A stretch of DNA of 64,000 bases from Mycobacterium sp. URHD0025 (GTDB lineage: Bacteria > Actinomycetota > Actinomycetes > Mycobacteriales > Mycobacteriaceae), in assembly GCF_000426065.1 (NCBI RefSeq), contig NZ_AUEQ01000009.1, positions 186,001-250,000 of the forward strand, in the 5' to 3' direction. The notes under the pieces are model-generated. The model searched no databases and was not told the origin of the DNA. It was given only the letters and a program-made list of their open reading frames with translations. This document shows positions 16,230 to 24,442 of this stretch, piece after piece. The stretch's first letter is position 1; each line of letters begins with the position of its first letter. A program made the translations under genes and the position numbers.

Positions 16230-16543
16230 AGGAACCACGGAAGCTTGGATGAGGCCAAGGTCTAGCCGGAAGAGAAGGCTAAATCTCCCGAACCGAGCTC
16301 CCTAGCACGGGTCCCGGAACCCACGCGGAGCACATGCCGCGGAATAGGCAAAAGTGTTGCGGGCCTGCGTGATTACGAGGAGCGGACGGCCACGACGGCC
16401 CTTTGGGTAGGGTTGCAGCCGAAGCGCATCGTAAGGACGCCGAGGCCACCCACGCGACCCACATTGGCACGCTTGGTAACCGGTATCCGTGCTAGCGGGC
16501 GACGAGCTGAGACATCGTTTCGGACCGTCGCCCGCTTTCGTTT
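16230..16543 (+). ncRNA. Ms1/MTS2823-type RNA-polymerase-binding RNA
   Basis: A 430-bp gap without a gene, in the position between the Rv3661 and Rv3662c homologues where M. tuberculosis MTS2823 and M. smegmatis Ms1 lie, on the same strand. The sequence from about 16230 (after a weak gtagtac -10-like box) ends in a strong intrinsic terminator: agcgggcgacg (16494-16504) pairs with cgtcgcccgct (16526-16536), followed by TTCGTTT. Length of about 310 nt agrees with Ms1, an abundant stationary-phase RNA that binds core RNA polymerase. The 5' end is approximate. Confidence 0.82.
16494..16543 (+). terminator. intrinsic terminator of the Ms1-like RNA
   Basis: An 11-bp perfect stem, agcgggcgacg/cgtcgcccgct, with a 21-nt loop and a T-rich tail (ttcgttt). 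It lies between convergent genes. Confidence 0.85.
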
Positions 16544-16568
16544 GCTGAGACCACCGCGGCCGGTGAGT

Positions 16569-17309
16569 TCAACCCGCCGCCGACTGGGCGATCTGAAGCG
16601 CTTCCCGCGCGCCACCTTGCAGGGCCTCGCTACTGAGCAGCAGCCATGCGGTCAGACCGTCGGCCGTACCCGAGGCGAATCCCCGTGCGGCACCCCGGTA
16701 CTCCCCCGACTTGCGCATCCAATGCACCTCGGGAACCCCGAGTCCGTGCGGGTCCAGCCCGCTGGCAATGGTGACCAGCCGCGAGACTGCGCGGGCCACC
16801 ACACCGTCGGCCGTACCGAACGGAGCCAGGCTGAGTAGTTCGCCGTGGGCGACAGCGGCCAGCACGGGGGCGGGCACCTTGGAGCCGCCGACCAGAATGT
16901 CGGTCAACAGCTCGAGACGACGTCCGACGTCCGGGTCCGTGCGGGGCCGGCCCAGATGCTCGTCGTCGGTGAGGTCCGCGGCGGCCAGCGCGTGCAGGCG
17001 GGCCAGGGCCTGCATCGGAGCTCGCTGCCACACCCCGACCAGCGCGGTGGCCCCGCCTTCGAGAGCCTCGGCCACGCGGATGGCGCCGGCGGTCACCGGA
17101 TCGGGTTCACCGTCGGCGGAGAGCTGGAGGGCACCGCCGTCGAGTACCGCCGAGGCCCGCGCGGCCCGCAGAGCGGCCTCGGCCGCGGTCTGCGGCCAAC
17201 CGCGCAGATTGAATTTGTGTCGATGCGCCCGGCCCAGCGCCTCACGGGCCTCGTCGCTGGCCGCAGAAACACCGGGCAGATCGACCAGCGGTGCGAGTGG
17301 ATCGGTCAT
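16569..17309 (-). CDS. degenerate Fic-like protein (Rv3662c-like)
   Basis: A 246-aa soluble protein of unknown function. Its layout matches Fic enzymes: an N-terminal helix with ARASAVLDGG resembling the inhibitory (S/T)xxxE(G/N) helix, an RTDPDVGRRLELLTDIL segment resembling the Fic flap/helix region, and then AHGELLSLAPFGTADGVVAR where Fic proteins have AH..F..IHPFxDGNGRxxR. The catalytic His is replaced by Ala and GNGR by a non-binding sequence, so AMP transfer is unlikely. The ATG at 17309 follows a TAGCGT box by 7 nt. The Fic link is my inference from motif order. Confidence 0.75.
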   Translation of the reverse strand: MTDPLAPLVDLPGVSAASDEAREALGRAHRHKFNLRGWPQTAAEAALRAARASAVLDGGALQLSADGEPDPVTAGAIRVAEALEGGATALVGVWQRAPMQALARLHALAAADLTDDEHLGRPRTDPDVGRRLELLTDILVGGSKVPAPVLAAVAHGELLSLAPFGTADGVVARAVSRLVTIASGLDPHGLGVPEVHWMRKSGEYRGAARGFASGTADGLTAWLLLSSEALQGGAREALQIAQSAAG

Positions 17310-17316
17310 ACGCGAA

Positions 17317-17322
17317 ACGCTA
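17317..17322 (-). promoter_or_regulatory. -10 box TAGCGT, leaderless Rv3662c homologue
   Basis: TAGCGT lies 7 nt before the ATG at 17309 on the minus strand. Confidence 0.5.
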
Positions 17323-17422
17323 GCGGACCGCTGAACGCCATCTCGCCGACCGTTAGGCGCAGAACGGGCACCGCCCGGCAACCGCCTTGTGAGGTCCCAA
17401 CGTCGCTGCAACCTTCGGTGAC

Positions 17423-17428
17423 TAGGCT
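17423..17428 (+). promoter_or_regulatory. -10 box TAGGCT, leaderless acs
   Basis: TAGGCT lies 7 nt before the ATG at 17436; no ribosome binding site intervenes. Confidence 0.55.
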
Positions 17429-17435
17429 CACACCC

Positions 17436-19397
17436 ATGTCAAACGCGCCAGCGACGTCTACTGATGTTCCGACAGCCTATCCGCCGCCTGCCGATTTCGC
17501 GGCCAACGCCAACGCGACGCGCGAGTTGTACGCCGAGGCCGAGAAGGACCGGCTCGCGTTCTGGGCCGCCCAGGCCGACCGGCTGACGTGGCAGACCCCG
17601 TTCAGCGAGGTGCTCGACTGGTCGCAGGCACCGTTCGCGAAGTGGTTCGTGGGCGGCAAGCTCAACGTCGCCTACAACTGCGTCGACCGTCACGTCGAGG
17701 CAGGCAACGGCGATCGGGTGGCGATCCACTGGGAGGGCGAGCCGGTCGGTGACGCCCGCGACATCACCTACGCCGAGCTCAAAGACGAGGTCAGCAAGGC
17801 GGCCAATGCGCTGACCGCGCTCGGGCTGACCGCCGGCGACCGCGTCGCCATCTACATGCCGATGGTGCCCGAGGCGATCGTGGCGATGCTGGCCTGTGCG
17901 CGCCTGGGCGCCATGCACAGCGTTGTCTTCGCGGGGTTCTCCGCTTCTGCTCTCAAGGCACGCGTCGAGGACGCCCAGGCCAAGCTCGTCATCACCACCG
18001 ACGGCCAATACCGGCGCGGCAAGGCCGCCTCGCTCAAAGACGCCGTGGATGAAGCCGTCTCGGACCAGCCTTCGGTCGAGCACGTACTGGTGGTGCGCCG
18101 CACCGGTATTGACGTGAACTGGACCGAGGGCCGCGACCTGTGGTGGCACGAGACCGTCGACAAGGCGTCAACCGAGCACACCCCGCAAGCCTTCGACTCC
18201 GAGCAGCCGCTGTTTTTGCTGTACACCTCGGGAACCACGGGCAAGCCCAAGGGCATCGTGCACACCTCGGGCGGCTACCTCACCCAGGCGGCCTACACCC
18301 ATTACAACGTCTTCGACCTCAAACCCGAGACTGACGTGTACTGGTGCACCGCCGACATCGGCTGGGTCACCGGTCACACCTACATCACCTACGGCCCGCT
18401 GGCCAACGGCGCCACCCAGGTGGTCTACGAGGGCACCCCCACCTCGCCGACCGAGCACCGCCACTTCGAGATCATCGAAAAGTACGGCGTGACAATCTAT
18501 TACACCGCGCCCACGCTGATCCGCACCTTCATGAAGCTGGGCCGCCAAATTCCGTCCGCGCACAACCTGTCGAGCCTGCGGCTGCTGGGGTCGGTGGGCG
18601 AGCCGATCAACCCCGAAGCCTGGCGCTGGTACCGGGAAGTCATCGGCGCCAACAAGACTCCGATCGTGGACACCTGGTGGCAGACCGAGACCGGGGCGAT
18701 CATGATCTCCCCGCTGCCCGGTGTCACCGCGGCCAAGCCCGGCTCGGCGATGACCCCGCTGCCCGGTATCTCGGCCAAGATCGTCGACGACGAGGGCAAC
18801 CAGCTGGTACCCGGCGCCGACGAAGCCGAGCACGTCACCGGCTACCTGGTGCTGGACAAGCCGTGGCCGGCGATGCTGCGCGGCATCTGGGGCGACCCAC
18901 AGCGGTTCAAAGACACCTACTGGTCGCGCTTTTCCGAACAGGGCTGGTACTTCGCCGGGGACGGCGCCCGCTACGACTCAGACGGCAACATCTGGGTCCT
19001 GGGCCGCATCGACGATGTCATGAACATCTCCGGGCACCGCATCTCGACCGCTGAGGTGGAATCGGCACTCGTCGGGCATTCCGGGGTGGCCGAGGCCGCT
19101 GTGGTCGGCGCGTCCGACGACACCACCGGACAGGCGATCTGCGCGTTCGTCATCCTCAAGGCCTCCGCGCACGGCGGGGCCGACACCATGATCGAGGAAC
19201 TGCGCGCCCAGGTGGCCACCGAGATCTCCCCGATCGCCAAGCCCCGCGAGATCCACGTGGTCCCCGAGCTGCCCAAGACCCGCAGCGGCAAGATCATGCG
19301 CCGCCTGCTGCGCGATGTGGCCGAGGGCCGCGAACTCGGCGACACCTCGACCCTGGTCGACCCCAGCGTCTTCGAAGCCATCCGCGCAAGTAAGTAA
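17436..19397 (+). CDS. acsA: acetyl-CoA synthetase (AMP-forming)
   Basis: 653 aa. Activates acetate to acetyl-CoA through acetyl-AMP. ANL-superfamily motifs: P-loop YTSGTTGKPKG (about residues 264-274), TWWQTETGAIM (about 413), the hinge/A8 region GRIDDVMNISGHRIST (about 526-541) and RSGKIMRRLLR near the C-terminus. The Lys of RSGK is the residue acetylated by Gcn5-type enzymes to switch off Acs, and mycobacterial Acs is regulated in this way by a cAMP-responsive acetyltransferase. Rv3667 orthologue. In M. tuberculosis a dpp peptide-transport operon separates Rv3662c from acs; here they are 126 bp apart. Confidence 0.97.
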   Translation: MSNAPATSTDVPTAYPPPADFAANANATRELYAEAEKDRLAFWAAQADRLTWQTPFSEVLDWSQAPFAKWFVGGKLNVAYNCVDRHVEAGNGDRVAIHWEGEPVGDARDITYAELKDEVSKAANALTALGLTAGDRVAIYMPMVPEAIVAMLACARLGAMHSVVFAGFSASALKARVEDAQAKLVITTDGQYRRGKAASLKDAVDEAVSDQPSVEHVLVVRRTGIDVNWTEGRDLWWHETVDKASTEHTPQAFDSEQPLFLLYTSGTTGKPKGIVHTSGGYLTQAAYTHYNVFDLKPETDVYWCTADIGWVTGHTYITYGPLANGATQVVYEGTPTSPTEHRHFEIIEKYGVTIYYTAPTLIRTFMKLGRQIPSAHNLSSLRLLGSVGEPINPEAWRWYREVIGANKTPIVDTWWQTETGAIMISPLPGVTAAKPGSAMTPLPGISAKIVDDEGNQLVPGADEAEHVTGYLVLDKPWPAMLRGIWGDPQRFKDTYWSRFSEQGWYFAGDGARYDSDGNIWVLGRIDDVMNISGHRISTAEVESALVGHSGVAEAAVVGASDDTTGQAICAFVILKASAHGGADTMIEELRAQVATEISPIAKPREIHVVPELPKTRSGKIMRRLLRDVAEGRELGDTSTLVDPSVFEAIRASK

Positions 19398-19404
19398 CTC
19401 CGCC

Positions 19405-19460
19405 GAGCAGACGCAGACTCGCACGAAAACCGGCCTGGCGGTGCGAGTCTGCGTCTGTTC
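19405..19460. repeat. palindromic element between acs and the protease gene
   Basis: An arm agcagacgcagactcgcac pairs perfectly with gtgcgagtctgcgtctg.t across a 16-nt loop. It lies between convergent genes and probably terminates both. Its outer sequence (gagcagacgca) recurs in the elements at 26313 and 51917. Confidence 0.8.
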
Positions 19461-19467
19461 GCGGTGA

Positions 19468-20163
19468 TCAGGCGATCGGGACGAAACCCGTTCCCGGTCG
19501 GTTCTTGGCGGTGATGTCGGCCAGCTGGGTGTTGAACGACATCGTGACCGCCGGCGTGTGCAGGGGAACGAACTGCACCACGCAGGTGGGCAGATCGTCG
19601 GAGTAGGCGCCGTGGATCATGCCGACGAGCCGGTTGTTGACGGTGACCGGCGCGCCCGAGTCGCCGGGCTGTCCGCACACCTGGTTGACGATGGTGCCCG
19701 GATCTTTGCCCGGACCCCAGGTGACGCCACACGAATAGCCCGTTGTGCGGCCGAGCTTGCAGGCCACATCGCCGAACGCCGGATCCGGACCGAGCCCGTC
19801 GATCTGGAAGCCGTTCACGTTGCTGGTCGGAGTCACCTTCGCCGGATCGAACTGGATCACCGCGTAGTCCAGCCCGTCGTTGCCGGCCACCATCGTGCCC
19901 ACGACGCCGGCGCTGTTGGCGCCTTCGGCCGACACCACAGCACCCGGACCACCGCAGTGGGCGGAGGTGAAACCGATGAGGCGGCCGGCGTTGTCATGTC
20001 CGATCGTGGTGAGCGTGCAGAACGACTCGCCGTTCACCACGATGCCCGAGCCGCCGCCCAACACCACCGGTGGATCGGCGTGGGCAAGCGCGGGCGTGAA
20101 GATCGCAGCGAGGGCGATGATCGGCGCGCCAATCAGCGACTGCCAGCGGTGCCTGCTCGTCAA
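19468..20163 (-). CDS. secreted trypsin-like serine protease (Rv3668c-like)
   Basis: A 231-aa exported S1-family protease. A signal peptide runs from a basic start (SRHRWQ) through IIALAAIFTPALA to an AHA|D cleavage site. The catalytic triad is seen in TSAHCGG (His), GLDYAVIQF (Asp) and GQPGDSGAPV (Ser). Several Cys suggest disulfides. The TTG at 20163 is chosen because GGAGG lies 4 nt upstream and the length then equals that of Rv3668c; an in-frame ATG at 20196 is the alternative. Convergent with acs. Confidence 0.88.
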   Translation of the reverse strand: MTSRHRWQSLIGAPIIALAAIFTPALAHADPPVVLGGGSGIVVNGESFCTLTTIGHDNAGRLIGFTSAHCGGPGAVVSAEGANSAGVVGTMVAGNDGLDYAVIQFDPAKVTPTSNVNGFQIDGLGPDPAFGDVACKLGRTTGYSCGVTWGPGKDPGTIVNQVCGQPGDSGAPVTVNNRLVGMIHGAYSDDLPTCVVQFVPLHTPAVTMSFNTQLADITAKNRPGTGFVPIA

Positions 20164-20268
20164 GTGTCCTCCGATCGACGCGCCCGACCCGCGCAACTCA
20201 AGATTGCGGTCAGTCTACTAAGACCGTGATGTCGGCCGGGATCGTTAACGGCTTCGCCGCATGGCAAC

Positions 20269-20784
20269 ATGAACGCCATGAGCACAGGCGACCGCAGGGA
20301 CGGCGTTCCGACGACGGTGACCTCGATTCCGCTCGTCGACCCGCATGCCCCCAAGCCGGATCCGTCGATCGGTGACCTGGTCAAAGATGCCACCGCGCAG
20401 GTTTCCACCCTGCTGCGCGCAGAGGTGGAGCTGGCCAAGGCGGAGATCACCCGGGATGTGAAGAAGGGCCTGACCGGCAGCGTGTTCTTCATCGCCGCGC
20501 TGGTGGTCCTGTTCTACTCGACCTTCTTTTTCTTCTTCTTCCTGGCCGAACTCCTCGACACCTGGCTCTGGCGTTGGGTGGCCTTCCTCATCGTGTTCGG
20601 CCTCATGGTGCTGACCACAGGGGCGCTGGCGCTGTTCGGCTTCCTGAAGGTGCGACGGATCAAGGGCCCGCAGCAGACCATCGAATCGGTCAAGGAGACA
20701 CGCGAGGCGCTGACACCTGGCCATGACAAGGTCGCGGTGCCCGCTCTCCAGACCCGGCCTGCCACCGACCCGTCGGGCTGGTAG
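20269..20784 (+). CDS. phage-holin-like membrane protein (Rv3669-like, Actinobacterial holin-X type)
   Basis: 171 aa. The N-terminal cytosolic region contains the family pattern VSTLLRAEVELAKAEIT (about residues 44-60). Two membrane helices follow, one unusually Phe-rich (YSTFFFFFFLAELLD), then a charged tail with SVKETREAL. Function unknown; such proteins sit beside hydrolases in many actinobacteria. The start may be 20269 or the ATG at 20278. The stop TAG overlaps the GTG of the next gene. Confidence 0.82.
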   Translation: MNAMSTGDRRDGVPTTVTSIPLVDPHAPKPDPSIGDLVKDATAQVSTLLRAEVELAKAEITRDVKKGLTGSVFFIAALVVLFYSTFFFFFFLAELLDTWLWRWVAFLIVFGLMVLTTGALALFGFLKVRRIKGPQQTIESVKETREALTPGHDKVAVPALQTRPATDPSGW

Positions 20785-21785
20785 TGCCCCCACCCGACCC
20801 GTCGATCGTCAGGATCGAGGGGCCATGGCGGCATTTGCAGGTGCATGCCAATGGCATCCGCTTCCATGTCGTCGAGGGCGAGAGCTCGCAGCCCGACCAT
20901 GTGACCGAGGGCGAGAGCTCGCAGCCCGACCATGCGATGGAGGGCGAGAGCTCGCAGCCCGACCGCCCGCTGGTCATCCTGTTGCACGGGTTCGGATCGT
21001 TCTGGTGGTCGTGGCGTCATCAACTGACCGGACTGACCGGCGCCCGGGTCGTGGCGGTCGACCTGCGCGGCTACGGCGACAGCGACAAACCACCGCGCGG
21101 TTACGACGGCTGGACACTGGCCGGGGATACCGCCGGGCTGGTTCGCGCGCTGGGACACAAATCAGCCACGCTCGTCGGGCACGCCGACGGCGGCCTGGTG
21201 TGCTGGGCGACGGCCGTGCTGCACCCGCGCGCGGTCGACGCGATCGCCCTGGTCAGCTCACCGCATCCGGTGGCGCTGCGGGCCTCGACCCTGACACGTC
21301 GTGACCAGGGCCGTGCCCTGTTGCCGTCGATGCTGCGCTACCAGCTGCCCGGGTGGCCCGAACACGCGTTGACCCGCCACGACGGCGCGGAGTTGGAGCA
21401 TCTGGTCCGCAGCCGGGCCGGGGCCAATTGGCAGACCGGCCAAGATTTCTCCCGCACCATGGGTCATCTGCGTCAAGCCATCCAGATTCCGGGTGCCGCG
21501 CACTGCGCGCTCGAATACCAGCGGTGGGCGGTGCGCAGCCAGCTGCGCAGTGAGGGCCTGCGGTTCATGCGCTCGATGAAGCGCCCGATCAACGTGCCGG
21601 TGTTGCACATGCGCGGTGACGCCGACCCGTATGTCCTCGCCGACCCGGTGCGCCGGACCCAGCGCTATGCGCCGCACGGCCGCTACGTATCGATCGCGGG
21701 TGCCGGGCATTTCAGCCACGAGGAACAGCCCGAGGCGGTCAACGAGCAGCTGCGCCGGTTCCTGGCGCAGCTGCGTGCGAACTGA
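20784..21785 (+). CDS. ephE: alpha/beta-hydrolase, epoxide hydrolase EphE-like, with internal tandem repeat
   Basis: 333 aa. Oxyanion-hole motif LLHGFGSFWWSWRHQ, nucleophile elbow VGHADGG (Asp nucleophile as in epoxide hydrolases), acid Asp in RGDADPYV, catalytic His in GAGHFSHEE, and a lid segment MLRYQLPGWPE. Rv3670 orthologue. The GTG start overlaps the upstream TAG (TAGTG). Between the N-terminal strand FHVVEGE and the oxyanion strand lies a 2.75-copy repeat of an 11-residue unit, EGESSQPDHVT-like, absent from the normal fold. It should form a surface loop. Probably co-transcribed with the holin-like gene. Confidence 0.9.
   Translation: MPPPDPSIVRIEGPWRHLQVHANGIRFHVVEGESSQPDHVTEGESSQPDHAMEGESSQPDRPLVILLHGFGSFWWSWRHQLTGLTGARVVAVDLRGYGDSDKPPRGYDGWTLAGDTAGLVRALGHKSATLVGHADGGLVCWATAVLHPRAVDAIALVSSPHPVALRASTLTRRDQGRALLPSMLRYQLPGWPEHALTRHDGAELEHLVRSRAGANWQTGQDFSRTMGHLRQAIQIPGAAHCALEYQRWAVRSQLRSEGLRFMRSMKRPINVPVLHMRGDADPYVLADPVRRTQRYAPHGRYVSIAGAGHFSHEEQPEAVNEQLRRFLAQLRAN
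20874..20964 (+). repeat. 33-bp tandem repeat (2.75 copies) inside ephE
   Basis: Units start at 20874, 20907 and 20940. The first 25-27 bp of each unit are identical (gagggcgagagctcgcagcc...). The unit length is a multiple of three, so the frame is kept. This is a MIRU/VNTR-like coding repeat. Confidence 0.95.
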
Positions 21786-22976
21786 TCAGGAGTTGATGCA
21801 GGTCCCGGTGGCGACCCGCTGGGTGTTGCCGATCTGGGCCAGCTGATGCTCGACTTCCTTGGCGGTCAGCACAAACCCGGTGTCGGCGTCGTCGACTGCC
21901 GCACCGAACACGACGCCGAGCACCTTGCCTGCCCGGTTGATCATCGGCCCGCCCGAATTGCCTTGCCGCACCGTGCCCCTGACCGTGTAGACCTCGCGGG
22001 TCACGGTAGTGCTCCGGTAGATGTCGGGCCCGTTGAGCTCGATGATCTCGCGCACGCGGGCCGGGGTGGCCAGGAAGTCACCGCCACCGGGGTAACCCAT
22101 CACGACGGCGTCGGTGCCTTTGGGCGCCGGTTGGTCGGCGAACTGAAGCGGAGCGACCGGCAGGTTCGGGACGTCGAGGATGGAGATGTCGGCGTTGGGG
22201 TCATAGGACACCACGCCCGCGTCGTAGGTCTTGCCGTCGGCTTCGATGGTCACACTGTCGGCACCGGCGACCACGTGGGCATTGGACATCACCCTGTTGG
22301 GTGCGACGACGAATCCGCTGCCCTCCAGCACCTTCTGGCAACTGGGCGCGACACCGCGGATCTTGACGACGCTGGGCCGGCTGGTCGTCACGATGGGATC
22401 GGCGGCCAGCGAGGCGTCGGGGGCGTCGACGTTGACGATCGGGGTGCGGCCGAACGGTTCGAGCACGTCGGGCAGCCCGGAGGTGTCCAGCAGGGCCGAC
22501 AACCGGTTCGGCACCGAACGCATCCAGGTCGGGGTGTACTTGTCCACCTCGGTCAGCACTCGTGAATTCTTCACGGCCGCAGCCAGATTCGGTTGGTCGG
22601 AGGAGGTCAGCAGGCTACCCAGCAGCCAGGAGGCGACGAGGACCGCGACCAGCATCAGGCTCACACCGACCGCGGAGTCCAACACGCGGAAGAACGGGTT
22701 GCGGATGGTGCCGCGCACGGCACGGCCCAGCACCACGCCGGCGATCTCACCGATCACCACGAGCGCGAGGATCAGGAACAGGGTGGCGAACAGCTTGGTG
22801 CGGTCACCGCTGACGTGCGGGATGACGTGCGGCGCCAGCAGCACACCGGCCACCGCACCGAGCACCACACCGATGAACGACAGCAGGGAGCCGAGCGCGC
22901 CGGAACGCCAGCCTGAGATGGCTGCGACGAACCCGATGCCGAGGATTGCGAAATCGAGCCAGACCGAGGGTGTCAT
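21786..22976 (-). CDS. marP: membrane serine protease MarP (acid-resistance protease)
   Basis: 396 aa. Four N-terminal membrane helices of the CvpA type (about residues 1-125) are followed by a periplasmic chymotrypsin-fold protease domain. The triad is His in SNAHVVAGADS, Asp in NADISILDV, Ser in QGNSGGPM. Cys in APSCQKVLEG and the C-terminal GTCINS could form the regulatory disulfide known for M. tuberculosis Rv3671c. That protein maintains intrabacterial pH in acid and cleaves the peptidoglycan hydrolase RipA. Last gene of a run read with the NUDIX and thioredoxin-like genes. Confidence 0.95.
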   Translation of the reverse strand: MTPSVWLDFAILGIGFVAAISGWRSGALGSLLSFIGVVLGAVAGVLLAPHVIPHVSGDRTKLFATLFLILALVVIGEIAGVVLGRAVRGTIRNPFFRVLDSAVGVSLMLVAVLVASWLLGSLLTSSDQPNLAAAVKNSRVLTEVDKYTPTWMRSVPNRLSALLDTSGLPDVLEPFGRTPIVNVDAPDASLAADPIVTTSRPSVVKIRGVAPSCQKVLEGSGFVVAPNRVMSNAHVVAGADSVTIEADGKTYDAGVVSYDPNADISILDVPNLPVAPLQFADQPAPKGTDAVVMGYPGGGDFLATPARVREIIELNGPDIYRSTTVTREVYTVRGTVRQGNSGGPMINRAGKVLGVVFGAAVDDADTGFVLTAKEVEHQLAQIGNTQRVATGTCINS

Positions 22977-22987
22977 CTATATCCACT

Positions 22988-23764
22988 TCAACATGGGGCT
23001 TCACCGTAACCGTTGTCATGCCCGACGAGGGCCATTGCGTCATCGAGTCCGCGGACATCCTCGGTGTTCCAGGGCTCGGCCCAGCCCGCGACGTCGAGGA
23101 TCGCCGAGATGACTTGGCCGGTGAAACCCCACACCAGCATCTCGTTGAGCAGGAAAGCCGGTCCGGCGAACCGGCTGGTGTTGGCCTCGCGATAGACCAT
23201 GAGCCGGTTCTCCGGGTTGACGAAGGCCCGCACGGGAACCCGCGCCACGACGGCAGTCTCGGATTCGTCGACGACGGCCACCGGCCCGGGATCGGGCGAA
23301 TACGCCAGCACCGGGACCACATGGAAGCCCGATGGTGGGATGAACATCTTCTCCAGGGTGGCCAGCGGGTACAGCCGGTTGGTGTCGATGCCGGTCTCCT
23401 CCCACGCCTCCCGGAAGGCCGTGCCGACCGGTCCCTCGTCGCCGGGATCGGTGGCCCCGCCGGGGAACGCGGCCTGCCCGGCGTGGTGGCGCAGTGTCGA
23501 GGCGCGGACCGTCACCAGCAGATCGGCATCCTCGGGAAGGAGCGGGGCCGTGCCTTCGCGCGGTCCCGAGAACAGCACCAGTACCGCGGCATCGCGCAGC
23601 GCGCCGGCCTGGGCGGCTTGATGGTTGGCTTCGACGATGCCGGCCAGCACCTCCGGCGGAACCCGGCGACGGTACGCGTCCGGCACCCGGTCGAGGTTGT
23701 CCACCAGCGGCTTGAGCCAGGCCGGGGCGGCATCGGGGAACAGCCCGTCGCGCGTCGATCTCAC
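22988..23764 (-). CDS. NUDIX hydrolase, CoA-pyrophosphatase type (Rv3672c-like)
   Basis: 258 aa. Nudix box GGATDPGDEGPVGTAFREAW followed by EETGI (about residues 103-127) with the metal-binding REAWEE core. The preceding LRHHAGQAAFPGG is the extension characteristic of the CoA pyrophosphatase group (NuCoA signature). Cleaves CoA or related nucleotide diphosphates. GTG start. It is 11 bp from both marP and the thioredoxin-like gene on the same strand, so one operon is likely. Confidence 0.9.
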   Translation of the reverse strand: MRSTRDGLFPDAAPAWLKPLVDNLDRVPDAYRRRVPPEVLAGIVEANHQAAQAGALRDAAVLVLFSGPREGTAPLLPEDADLLVTVRASTLRHHAGQAAFPGGATDPGDEGPVGTAFREAWEETGIDTNRLYPLATLEKMFIPPSGFHVVPVLAYSPDPGPVAVVDESETAVVARVPVRAFVNPENRLMVYREANTSRFAGPAFLLNEMLVWGFTGQVISAILDVAGWAEPWNTEDVRGLDDAMALVGHDNGYGEAPC

Positions 23765-23775
23765 TCCGGGTGCTC

Positions 23776-24423
23776 CTATCGGCTAGAGCGGATCTTCTCG
23801 TCGACCGCCGCCGCGATCTCGTCGGCGCTGACGAAGGAGCGGGGCAGGGTCCCGGCCACGCTACCGTCCGGGCGCAGTACCACCGTCGCAGGCATGACGT
23901 TGGGCACCTTGAGCGCGGCCGCGATCAGTCGCCGACCATCCTGCAACGTCGGCAGCCGCACTCCGAGTTCGGCGAGTCGGACCAATGCCGCCGTCTCGTT
24001 CTCGTCCTGGTGCACGGTCAGCACCAGCACGTCGGGCCCGACCCGTCGCTGGTATTCGGCCATCGCGGGCAGCTCGTCGGCGCATGGCCCGCACCAGTAC
24101 GCCCACAGGTTGAGCACCACGGTCCGGCCCGCGAGTGCGGACGCCACGTCGACGGGCTTCCCGTCACCGGCGCAGTCCAGGGTGATGCCGCGCAGCGCTG
24201 CGGGTCCGGCGCCGTTGCCGGGTCCCGGACACGGCGGAAGATCGGCACGCGCCCGGGGGCCGGCCAGGGCCTCGGGGGTATCGGCGTCACGGTGATCGCG
24301 GGAGGTGGACTGGCCCGGGCCGGTCTGCGGTGCCGGCTCGTCGCGCAATTCCATCCAGAACGCGGTCCCAAGGGCCACCAGGACCACCAGCACCGCCACG
24401 GTCCAGCGGGCCGAAACGCTCAC
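23776..24423 (-). CDS. membrane-anchored thioredoxin-like (TlpA/ResA) protein (Rv3673c-like)
   Basis: 215 aa. An N-terminal uncleaved helix (WTVAVLVVLVALGTAFW) exports a thioredoxin fold with the active site AYWCGPCADELP (about residues 108-119). An extra Cys pair lies in LPPCPGPG and LDCAG. Cis-Pro follows in NVMPATVVLRPDG. Likely a periplasmic disulfide reductase. GTG start at 24423. It may act on the disulfide of the MarP protease encoded two genes downstream; that link is a guess from proximity. Confidence 0.88.
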   Translation of the reverse strand: MSVSARWTVAVLVVLVALGTAFWMELRDEPAPQTGPGQSTSRDHRDADTPEALAGPRARADLPPCPGPGNGAGPAALRGITLDCAGDGKPVDVASALAGRTVVLNLWAYWCGPCADELPAMAEYQRRVGPDVLVLTVHQDENETAALVRLAELGVRLPTLQDGRRLIAAALKVPNVMPATVVLRPDGSVAGTLPRSFVSADEIAAAVDEKIRSSR

Positions 24424-24442
24424 GGTGCGCCCGTCGCGGCGT

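Noticed and set aside
20269..20784. Phage holin as evidence of a prophage
   Set aside because: It is the conserved chromosomal Rv3669 family; no other phage gene is near.
20874..20964. CRISPR-like array
   Set aside because: Tandem units without spacers, inside a coding sequence.
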